A stretch of DNA of 64,000 nucleotides from Diplosphaera chodatii (Eukaryota > Chlorophyta > Trebouxiophyceae > Prasiolales > Stichococcaceae). The translations under genes were made by a program, and so were the position numbers. The DNA lies in the NCBI GenBank assembly GCA_032358165.1, contig JAALGY010000051.1, forward strand, positions 744,001 through 808,000. The letters run 5' to 3'. Positions 51,949-61,800 of the stretch are shown here, piece after piece; position 1 is the stretch's first letter; each line of letters starts with the position of its first letter. The notes below the pieces were generated by a model. That model ran no database searches. It saw only the letters and a list, made by a program, of their open reading frames with translations, and had not been told where the DNA came from.

Positions 51949-53596
51949 TCATGCCGAAAAAGGCTTGTAGTACTTGAGGTCCTCCAGCAGGCCCATCTTC
52001 CACCACCCCCGTGGCACCATCTGTGTCCAGGTCACACTTCCATGAGTGGGTGCACAAACAAGTGCATGTAAAGTACAGGAGTTGCTTCGATCAGGGAAGC
52101 ACATCAGGCGCTTACAGGCAGCAGCTGCTTCTCACCGTGTCATCTGGATGGTACCATGACAGGCGCGCCCTCTTCTGGTCTTTCTTATCGACAGTAAATG
52201 TTGAGCGCATGGTTTCACTCTTGGCAGCCCTGCAGTCAATAGGGCAAGCACGCTGTGTACATGCCAAAGGCAGACAACACCAGCTCACAAACCTGACCCA
52301 GTGTGCAGTTTGCTGTGCTGGCCGTCAGCAGTGACTGGCAGCATGAATGCCGCATCATGCCCTGAATGCACAGCAACGCCAGAAAGCGCACCAGCGAGTG
52401 AAGGGCAGGAAGTGGGGGATGGATGGCACTGACACCTCCTGCTGGGTATCGCCCAGCAAGCCTGCCTCCCGCATGCGCTTTGTCCTGGCATCCTCTCGCA
52501 CCTGTTGCGAGACCATACACACTTCAGCCCAATGCCAGGCAGCTGATCGCTTGTGCTGGGACAGGTCTCGAGCTGTGCATGCGCCCTTCTGATCATGCAT
52601 GAAGGCATCAATTAGCATGAGAAGCGATTAGAGAAACTGTGCCAGGACGGCAAAACTCACCGCCTGCACAACAGGGCTCATTGCCGCGCCCATGCGCTCT
52701 GCGAGCGCGCGGAAGGGCAGGCCAGCAAAGGGGTCGGACGCCGCCTCCACCTGGGGCACCGCCGCTGGGGCCACCTCGAAGCGCGAGTGCCGCTTTGCGT
52801 CGGGCGTCGGCAGCTTGAGGTCCGCACCGATGTGCAGGCTGAAGGTCTGCACGGTAAGCAGCACACCCAGTTGGCCTGTCATCATGAAGAGCTGCGCAAG
52901 TGCTACAGAACAGTGAACAACGAAAGGCTGCGATGAGGTGGCGTGTTGTTTGCAGACGGCAGGAGTGCATGGTCTCGGCGTACTGGTGTGGAACACATGT
53001 GCTCATGCCATGTTCCCATGCCACCGGATGCTTGCATATGACCGTCAAGGCGCCCATGCTAGCTGATCGCTCTCAGAAGCATCACAGACCTCACGAAGCT
53101 GCACAAATAGCAGCGAGACCCTGAAGGGATCACAGGCACGTAGTGCTGCAGCAAGACGAGTCTAGCCCTCACGCACATCCACTTGTCGGCCGAGATCAAA
53201 CGTCAACTTCCTTTTGGCGACAGCATGAGGCGCCTGGTGAAGGACACCGACTAAGGACAGCGACACCGAGGTCGGCTTGGAAGGACGGGCATAGCTTGCC
53301 AATGCAGGCGTTCGAGCACCATCACAAGCACGAGCAGACCTGAAGGCAAAGCTCACGCCAGAAGTGCAGCCTTTTCCTGCGTCTGTAGTGTTGCGTGCCC
53401 ATGCCGAGTCAGATAAAGCGCGGGATATGTTTGCCAGAAAGGTCGGCACCTTGCGGGGCTTTTGCGGAGCCTGCGCCGGGGCGGCCTCCTCCACGGGGTC
53501 CAGTGCGACCTGGCTGTGCCCAAAGACCGGGCTGACGACGCCGCGGGCGGCGCCTGCGGCGACAACGCCCGTTCGAAGCATGCTGAGCTTCGACAT
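51949..53596 (-). CDS. Unknown protein with one membrane segment, probably organellar (exons approximate)
   Basis: I do not recognise the family. The minus-strand start at 53596 (MSKLSMLRTGVVAAGAARG) is followed by VALDPVEEAAPAQAPQKPRK and a GTGCCG donor at 53449; the leader looks mitochondrial. A possible short exon near 53109-53070 gives RVSLLFVQLRE. The main exon, about 52906-52660, reads LFMMTGQLGVLLTVQTFSLH, a likely membrane helix, then ADLKLPTPDAKRHSRFEVAP and PFAGLPFRALAERMGAAMSP. Another exon near 52510 gives VREDARTKRMREAGLLGDTQ. One near 52237-52140 gives SETMRSTFTVDKKDQKRARL and SWYHPDDT. The last, near 52015-51949, gives PRGWWKMGLLEDLKYYKPFSA and stop. The basic middle and Trp/Tyr-rich end suggest a small membrane-complex subunit, but that is a guess. 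Junctions around exon 2 do not yet agree in phase. Confidence 0.5.
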
Positions 53597-54143
53597 CTGG
53601 CTGATATTGGGGCTTTATGTGATAGCCAGGTGCGGCTTGCCCCAAAGCGGTGCTGACGGCGGAGCTGCGGCGCCGAGCTAGAGCGGTGTGAGCTGGTGCT
53701 GTGCAGGTGTGCTTTGTGTGATCCGCCGCAAGTTGAAGAGGAGACACATAAAGATCCAGCTGAACCCTGATCTTTCTGTGGAGACTGTCTCCAGCAAAAG
53801 CTGCGATATTTGCGATAGACATCTCCTTGTTTGATGACATCAGTGTCACACGGTGTTCTTCGTGCTACAGCGTTCAGCCAGCCAGTCACGCTGAATCGGA
53901 TGTGTGCGCTTTGATTCAGAATCCAAGCGGCACATGGTCCTGTGTTTCTAAGTTTCTGCATTGCACAAGCTGTGTCTGCGGCTTGCTGCGTGGTGCTGCG
54001 TTGCGTGTGATCACTTGCAGGATCTGCGTTTGTTATGAAGCAGGGTATCTGAGATTTACTCCCAAATACATTGCATCGGCAGCATCACTTGTGGTGAAAG
54101 CGACAAGGGCCTGACCGCACTGTGACGCCAGCTCCGCAGCACA
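53597..54143. promoter_or_regulatory. Divergent 5' region between unknown gene and GNAT gene
   Basis: About 550 bp, locally AT-rich (53790-54070), with two promoters expected by position. No coding block that fits either neighbour was found. Confidence 0.35.
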
Positions 54144-55975
54144 ATGGCGGCATGTCAACAAATACGCCATGGCCATATACGCATAGCAGACAACCCTCGC
54201 AGCTGTCCTGGAACAGCTTGTGCATCTCATCAGTTGATACAACCCAGCAGACGGCTGAGGCGCAACAGCAGGCACTGCCATGGCCGTTCGCGTGGGGTGG
54301 TAGCGTGTCAGGCGCCGCAGCAGCAGCGGCAGCGGCAGCAGCAGCCAGCAATTGATGACACGCATCGTCAACGCAAGCTTGGCCGCTTCAACGCCAAGGT
54401 GGGCACCGCTAATGCCCAGGTCGCCCTGCAGATACAACCGCCGCTGTTGTGGGACATCTGGCCGTCTCCTGCCGCCGTGCGTGAGGCTGCGCTTGGCGTT
54501 CTGGCCCGCAGGCAGACATCAGGCGCTCACTACTCAACTTCCGCTATGAGGTCGGTATTGCATGCCACTGAAACAGACCAGGGCGCTCTGAGCATGCCTC
54601 TCCTGCACGCAGCTCTGACCATGCTTCCTGCCACTCGGTGTCCTGCTGGCTGCACCCAGGCAGAGGTGGACGCCGGCATGCTGGTGATCCAGCCCATCTC
54701 GGCGCCGCAGCTGCGGGAGGTGACGGATCTGCTGACGGACGTGTTCGAGGCCGGCGTGGACCCCATCGGGTTGTACACGCGGTGGATGCGGGGCCAGATC
54801 CGCCAGTACCTGGAGCACCACATCAAGGTGGCCTGCTGTTGTCACCGGCAGCACAGCGGCGGGGCAATGTGACCAGGCGCTCGAAGAATGTGCAGTGTGC
54901 CTCCTTGCATCAGGTCAGAGTACCGTCATGGGGATGGATGGTAGAAGGGCGCTTCGATGCATGTGCAGGTGGCGCCTGATGCTGTGGTGCTGGTGGCCCT
55001 GCTGCTGCCGCACAGGGCAGGCAGTGACGGGGCGGACAGCAGGACAGCAGGCGCCGCCGCAGCACAGGCACCAGGCAGCTCAGACAACGGCAGCACCGCC
55101 GGCACGGTCACCAGTCAGGCGGACACCAGCGACACACCCGCTGACCCACAGCAGCAGCAGCCAGCACCACGGCGGTCGGCTGCAGACGAAGGGGTGCTGG
55201 TCGGGACGGTGGAGATGTCCTTCACGGATTCCACACGGACACGGTTTTTGACGCTGAACCCACCGACGGTGCGCACACCCTACTCATACTGGCACGGTCA
55301 ACTGCTGGGCTGTGTCGGAACCTGCAGTTACATCCAGAGCAATGCGGTCTTGTTCGTGGCAGCCAGAGCGCTTGCGTAGGGCATGTGCGGCAGGGTCCGG
55401 CAGACTGGGCCAGACCCTGCATGCTCCGATCAGAGCCCGCATCAGACCGGGGCCACGTGCTGCACAGGACAGCGCGTACCTGGGGAACATGTGCACGGCG
55501 CCGGGCCACCGACGCCGCGGCTACGGCAGCCACCTGCTGCGCGCCGCGGAGCGCCTCACGCAGCTGGCCGGCTACCCCGGCATCTACCTGCACCTGAGGT
55601 GCGGCACCCGGTCTTGCCGGTATGCTGCATGTCGTCTCATGGCGCTCAGCGCATCTCCAGTTCAACTTTGCTGTGCAGAGTGTCAGGCCGGAGCATAGCA
55701 GCTGGCTGTGCCTGTGATGGTGATGTTGTAGGGCCGCTTCAAAGCACATCGTTGCGCCATCTGGCCACCGCATGCCATACTGAAGTCACCAGTGCCAACA
55801 GGAGGTGGATGGGTGTCATGGCTCATGCAGGTTCAGGGACACAGAGGCAGCAGCCATGTATGAGCGGGCAGGGTACATCGAGACGAAGCGGGACATGTTC
55901 CTGCTGCCGCTGGTTGGCTTTCAAAGGCGTTTCCTCATGAGAAAGGACATGCCACACCAGCAGGCAAGGGGATAA
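54144..55975 (+). CDS. GNAT-family N-acetyltransferase (5' end uncertain)
   Basis: Transfers acetyl from acetyl-CoA to an amine or protein N-terminus; plastid GNATs of plants acetylate Lys and N-termini. Secure exons: 54660-54827 (MLVIQPISAPQLREVTDLLT, YTRWMRGQIRQYL), 54969-55268 (VAPDAVVLVALLLPHRAG, a Ser/Thr/Gln/Ala-rich insert, then GVLVGTVEMSFTDSTR), 55468-55598 and 55831-55975. The acetyl-CoA site is YLGNMCTAPGHRRRGYGSHL, i.e. the RxxGxG/A signature HRRRGYGSHLL, after the strand AYLGNMCTAP. The last exon has the usual AAAMYERAGYIETKRDMFLL before the stop. The insert of about 60 residues between beta strands is unusual. Upstream, one frame is open from 54144 and another starting at 54352 is Arg/Ser-rich like a transit peptide; I could not choose the start. 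The substrate is unknown. Confidence 0.75.
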
Positions 55976-56500
55976 CAGTGAGTTTGTCGCCTACGGAGAT
56001 CAACAATTGATTGCTCAAATGTATGATATGCCAAATGCAACATTTGCGATTGCAGTCTTTAGTGTGCTGAGTTTGAGCACCCGGGATCGTTGTAGCAACA
56101 GGTTGGTCATTTGATGTGTTGCATATGTTTGTTGCGGGGCGCAATTGCATGGCTTGCTGATGATTGATTCAGCAAACTCCAGCCGAAGTTATCGAATGTG
56201 TGAGGAATATCAATGAGTGGGTATAAATTGAGATGCCTAGGAATTGTCTTATTGAAAGAATCCACTTCGACACTTACATTTGTCATACAGCAGTGTGCAA
56301 TATGCACACCAAGAATGATGAGGCAACGCAATGCACACAATCAAGTGGTCTTGCAAACCCATTGTCCATATACACTCAACCTCATCCTAGGTACCACTCA
56401 GGAGGAAAATGATGAAACTGATACACCAAATTCTCTCTCCACGATGTGATGTTCGGCGTTCCGACTGTCAACCTTCTCTGAATGCTGCATGACGCATGCT
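55976..56500. other. Convergent 3' gap between GNAT and ELIP-3
   Basis: 525 bp, among the most AT-rich DNA in the window. The minus strand has TGTAA at 56278-56274, 223 nt after the ELIP-3 stop, a candidate poly(A) signal. No gene seen. Confidence 0.45.
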
Positions 56501-58135
56501 CTACACTGCCGGAGTCTTCGTGATCAGCTCGTTGACGACGATGCCAAGGAAACCCTGCAGACACACACTCATAAGTATCAGCTTCGAGAAGAGACCAACG
56601 AATGCAAGCAAGTGCAGCATTACACAGAAGCAGCGAATGACCAATGCCGCATAGTCGAGATGGTTGAGCAGAAAGGCACCAGGCAGAACGTAAGGACAAA
56701 CTAGGGTGGCATACCAGCATGGCAATGCGACCGACGGTGATCTCAGCATCAGGCGTGAACTGCTTGATGCCGCCCCAGTGGCCACCGCCATACCGTGGCA
56801 CACCCTTCAGCATGGGGATCAGCGACGCAACGCTGCAATAGATGGAAAGGCATTACGGTCAGCACAAGCAGCTGTTGGTTGGTGATACCTGAAGGACTTG
56901 CCAGCAAGCCCAGCACGCACAATCAAAGTATCTGATGACATGAAAGCAGTTCGTTTGACACTAGCTTGACAAGTGACAGTCACCTGAACAGCACGAAGAC
57001 ACTGACAATTGGGACCGGGGCCTTGGCGAACTGCATCACACAATGGTACCGCTCAGCTTTCTGACATGCTACAGAACTCACTGCGGCTGACAGTTGGGCT
57101 CCAGCAGCAACAGGCAGCGTAATAACACAGCATGCTGCAACTGAGGCCACACCTGCTCGAACACAGTCGTCTGCGTTGTCAGCTCTGCGGTGAGGGCTGC
57201 CACACAGCCCAGCATGGCCAGGCGGCTGTTGATCACTGCGAGCAGGCAGCAAGGCAGCTGAGCTGAGAGAATGCGTGAGACACTCTACATTTTAAACTGA
57301 AGCGTTGTCACCGATGCCAGGCAGATCGTATGGGAGGCAAGGAAGACATGCTCACCCTCAGGTGCGGCGCCATTGAAGCGCATCAGGTTGGGAAATGCGA
57401 TCTTGTTGCCAAGAGCTGTGTAAAGCAGCATCACGACATATCAGCAGGTGGCTTTGCGCATGACATGCACTTGTTGTTGAATGACGTGCCGATTACTGGT
57501 GCACAAGCAGGGTTGCACAGCCTGCAACAAACACAAAGGAACCAGTGCAATGCAACGCACCCTGCTTCTCAGCGCTGCCGTCAATCTGAATGAACATGTC
57601 GTCACGATCCTGGCGACGCTCGGCCACGGGCGGTCCACCGTCGGGGATGCGTGAGCCACGAACTGGCGCCTCCAGCTGCCTATGGCACACAAGCAGATAC
57701 AAGTCAGAACGCTACCCAGTGCTTCCCGACATGTGCAGGAGGTACTTGACGGCTGCACGCAGTCAGCACACGCAAGTGCGGCCAAGGGCAGCCGTGCGGC
57801 CGTGAAGCTACGTGGCATGTGCGCATGGGGCACGACATGCTGCAGGTGCAACCTAACCCAGCACGTTGATTGGCCTCACAAACACACACTAAAAGGCAAA
57901 TTGATGTGTATCCATCACGTTGCAGTGACGCGACTCACTCGTAGGAGTCCTTCTCGCCGTTGTCGGGCACAGACACGCCAGGCGCGCCCTGCACTGTGTC
58001 GCGCAGCTTGTCGCCCTCGGCGCGCACCACCAGCGACCGGCGCATCTGCCGGGCGCGCACCGTGCGCTGGGGGAAGGGTGTGATGGAGCCCGCCAGGGCG
58101 TTCATGCTCATCACGTTGGCCGTTGCGAACGACAT
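56501..58135 (-). CDS. ELIP: Early light-induced protein (ELIP-3), LHC-like thylakoid protein
   Basis: Third LHC-like photoprotective protein here. Minus-strand exons: 58135 to about 57938 (transit peptide with QRTVRARQMRRSLVVRAEGD, then VPDNGEKDSYE); about 57680-57565 (LEAPVRGSRIPDGGPPVAER, DDMFIQIDGSAEK); about 57415-57355 (LGNKIAFPNLMRFNGAAPE); about 57235-57150 (helix 1, VINSRLAMLGCVAALTAELT, FEQ); about 57040-56985 (helix 2, APVPIVSVFVLF); about 56833-56715 (VASLIPMLKGVPRYGGGHWG, then DAEITVGRIAML); and the last exon to 56501 (GFLGIVVNELITKTPAV). Helix 1 shows ExxNxRxAMLG across a junction; helix 3 shows ExTVGRxAMLGF. Architecture and exon boundaries parallel ELIP-1 and ELIP-2, pointing to gene duplication. 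Confidence 0.9.
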
Positions 58136-58846
58136 GCTGTGCGGTCACTAAGCGAACGGCGAAAGCTGTGGGAAACGTTTGTCAAAGGCTTAGAAAGAGT
58201 TGTGAAGTGTTGTCAAAGTCAAGCGAGTGTTTAGGAGGAGCGAGAATGCGAGAATGCTGAATGCAACGACGTCACGGGTCATATGGGCTGGCCTCGCGGG
58301 GTTTCTTTTCCAAGCCCCCTGCTCCCTTCGACGTGGCCTCTTGCTCGACGGTCCTTCAGTGGCAGCTGCCCATCGGCATCTTCGGGCCCGCCGTCTCCGC
58401 CTTTTGGCAGCTACACTTGACCTAGAGGCAAGGGAGTGGGAGGCAGGACGACACATGGACGTGTGGGCAACCCTGCTGACATCGCTGCTTTATTTGGCAG
58501 AATGAGATCAGCTTGGGAGGTAGTTGTGCTCCATCAAACCCTTACAATGTACACACGCTGGACGCCTCATGTTACGCCACCATGCCCGGGCCGCCAAGTA
58601 CGCAGCAACTCTTTGTGCGCCCTACAACATGCAGCTGGAACGTGTGCCTGCTACACAAAAGTCTGCAATCAGTTTGTCGTATGCTGTTCATCCCGACCTA
58701 TACCGTATGCACACAACCTGGCAGCATGCCCTACTGGTGCGTGCACATTACGACAGACGTCTCCATCTGGCCAAATGGTCCCCTCTAGCACCCTCCGCTA
58801 CTTTGCCCCGCCACTCTCTCAAGCTTGAATCACTAGCATTACAGTA
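58136..58846. promoter_or_regulatory. ELIP-3 promoter region and 3' flank of the next gene
   Basis: 711 bp. Near the ELIP-3 start are three ACGT-core elements: GACGTCAC at 58268-58275, ACGTGG at 58331-58336 and ACGTGT at 58459-58464. The same core types occur in the ELIP-1/ELIP-2 promoter. The far part should be the 3' UTR of the gene ending at 58847. Confidence 0.45.
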
Positions 58847-61800
58847 CTACCCGCCGGACTGGTGGTCGCTGCAACGCTCAGCTGCAGCGCCGCTTGTGGC
58901 GGCGGTGCCAATGTCAGCGGACTCGGCCTGCCCCTCAAGGCCGCCGTCTCCTGCCTGTGCGGCCGCTGCCACAGCATCAGCAGCGCCAGCTTGTGCAGAG
59001 GCCGTACCGCCATCGGAGCGTGCAGCTGCTGCACGGTGCTTTGCTGCATCACACGAGATGGCCATGTCCGCTGGGCCTCCTGGCATGAGGCTGTCTTCAA
59101 GTCCCGGCAGCAGGTACAGGCGTATGGACTCCCGCTGCAGGGTGGGGACCAGGCAAGGTTTCCTCAGCCCAGCATGTCGTGTGCAGTGCTGCCCTCTTCA
59201 TGCCCAGATGCAAGCCCAGCTCTGCAAGTAGGTGCGCCACAGAGCCAGAGATACCAGCTAGCATAGCATAGGAACGTACGAAGCTGTTGCTCGAGTGGCT
59301 TGTCAGGCGCAGCACGTTGCGGAGGATGGTCCGGATCTGACGGCGAGGAGACGGAAGAGTCAGCACAGCAGCGCTGTTGCTGAGAGTCCACTGTCACACA
59401 TACATCAGAATTTACCGACGCTATGCTATGTCGATGGTGACACCAATGGGTGTGAGTGATGGCATCACCTGGCCGAGGGGCAGGCTGTCGGTGTGCTGCG
59501 TGAAGTGCACCAGGAGCCTGCAGGAAGCAGGAATGGATGCCGTGGTGTTGGGCGACATACTTCCACTGCTACAGGAGCACTGATGCTCTCAGTCAATCCC
59601 AATGACAACGTGGGGCTACAAGTTGCTTTTGCACGAGCTGACCATAAAAACCCGAGAGGTGGGGTCGCACCGCCATGTGTTGCCGGTGAGGGGCCCCGCG
59701 GTGCGCAGCGCTGCGGCCGCCAGGTCGTTCAGCACCGCCAGCAGCACCTGGCGCAGCACCGGCACTGGTCTTCCTGCCAAGCTTGGTGCCCATGCACTGC
59801 TCTGTGGCTCTGTGGCCACTTGTGTTGTAGTCGTGTTTGACAGGGAGCTGCAACATCAAGGCAGGGCACCCTGCAGCGGGCCGGATGGGGCTGTGCCATG
59901 CCGGTAGCAGGCGCACTGCATCGGGGGTCAGACCCATCTCGACGGCATGGGAGCTCTTAGAGGTTTGTAGCCTCCAGGGTGACCACACGCAACAACTCCC
60001 AACTTCGTCTGTGCTTGAAGGAGCACGAAGCCCGAACAGTACCCACCTCACGGGGGCTGGGGCCCAGCGGCAGGTCCAGCAGCGTGCGCAGCAGCTTCTT
60101 GCGGTCCCCGCACGCAAAGGCGGCCGCCACGTCGGGCGCCTCCGCCACCGGCCCTGCAGCAGCTGGCACCACGGGCGCTGACGCCGGCTGTTGCAGGACG
60201 CCGGCAGCCGCCGCAGAGCGAGGGCGCGCCCCTGCGGCCGCCTCTGTCACCTCCGGTGCTGCGGCTGCTGCCTCTGTGGTCGGATCGTGCTGCGCTGGCC
60301 CATTGGCTGCGGCCACGGGGCCTGTGATGCGTTGCATGTTTGGAGCGTCAGGCGCGGCGGAGACAGTGAGCCCGTCGCCGCCGGCAGGGTGGGTCGTTGG
60401 CGGCGGCGGCAGCGGCTCCGCCGTGGCTGTCTCTGTTGCGGCGCCCGCTGCCTGGCTGCCGGGGCCGCGACACGCCTCTGCGCCTGCACCTGTTGCATCA
60501 TCTTCCTCTGGTGCTGCACAGGCTGGGGCCTGATCGCCGCCGCCCTCGCCGTCACACGCAAAGCTGCGGTCGTCATCTGCAGGCCTGCCGCTGTCAATGT
60601 CCATCGGAGCGCATGCTGGGGCGTCGCTGGCGCCGTCCATGCCATCATCTGGGCCGCTGGCCGGCGGCTCGGTGCTTGCTGGCAGCGGCACGCAGGCTGC
60701 AGCAGCCGCCTCGGCAAGTTCGGCGCCTGGAACAGGGCTGTCGCCAGCTGTGGCTGCTGCACCTGCCTCCGTGGTGTCACAGCAGGGCACCAGCGCCGCG
60801 GAGGCAGCAGCAAGGCCGCAGCTGCTGCCGTCCCCGTCAGCGTCTCCCAGAGCTGCCGGGCCTCCAGAAACGGGAGCGACGCTTGCAGGGGCCACAGAGG
60901 GACCCCGACCCGCTGCCGGCAGCGCTGCAGGGAGTACTGGGGGTGCTGTGCCGTCAGCCACATGACTCGGAGCACCAGAGTGGATGCTGACGCCGCCGCC
61001 GCTGCCGCCGCTGCTACCAGCATCCGAGCCGTACGCCATGCTCACCAGCGCGTAGCCGCCAGGCCTGCTGCCGCTGCTGGCGGGAGCCGGCACCGCCGCA
61101 GCGGCCGGGGCGGCATCCGGCTCGCCATCACACACTGCCAGGCTCGCCGGCAGCTCAAGCACCGCTGTGCGCTGAAACACTGAGGACGTTGCAGCAGCGG
61201 CCGCTGGCGTCAAGGGCGCACCTGCTGCCGTCGCGGGGCTTGGCGGCGGGGCCAGCTGCTGCACAGATCCGGGCGTGCGGGGTCCTGCGGCGGCTGCAGC
61301 GCTGGGCGGCCGGCTCGGGGTGGTCGCAGGGCCGGCCGGCGCGGGTGCGCTGCCGGCGGCCTGCTGCTGCCCCTGCCGCTGCTTGAGCTGGTACTGCGCC
61401 AGGGCGGCCTTGTACTGCACCTGCGTCTGCGTCTGGCGGGCGGGCGGCGCCAGCAGCGCCTGCATTGCACACAGGAAGCTGACACATCTCTCAAGCTGAA
61501 CCTGGCAGCTGCTGTGTCAAGCGCAGTGGCAGCAGGCCATATACCAGAAGCCGGTGACACCGACTGAAAGCACCGAGCTTTCAGGTCATGCAGGTGTTTC
61601 ATCAGCAGCCTACTGCCCTCCAGCAAAGTGCGCAGATCATACAGAGTCACAATATCTGCTGAGAGGCATTAACATAGCGGAGCTAGTCAAACGCCTACAG
61701 ACTATGTGATCGGACCGATCATATGCTCAGGACACATGAGCGTGTGCATCTGCTGAGCAACAGCCAAACTGGCGATTGTGCAGAGCTCTACCCTGGCCTC

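Noticed and set aside
60191..61183. Plus-strand frame of 330 codons
   Set aside because: Arg/Cys/Ala-rich antisense of the large minus-strand low-complexity exon; no motif.
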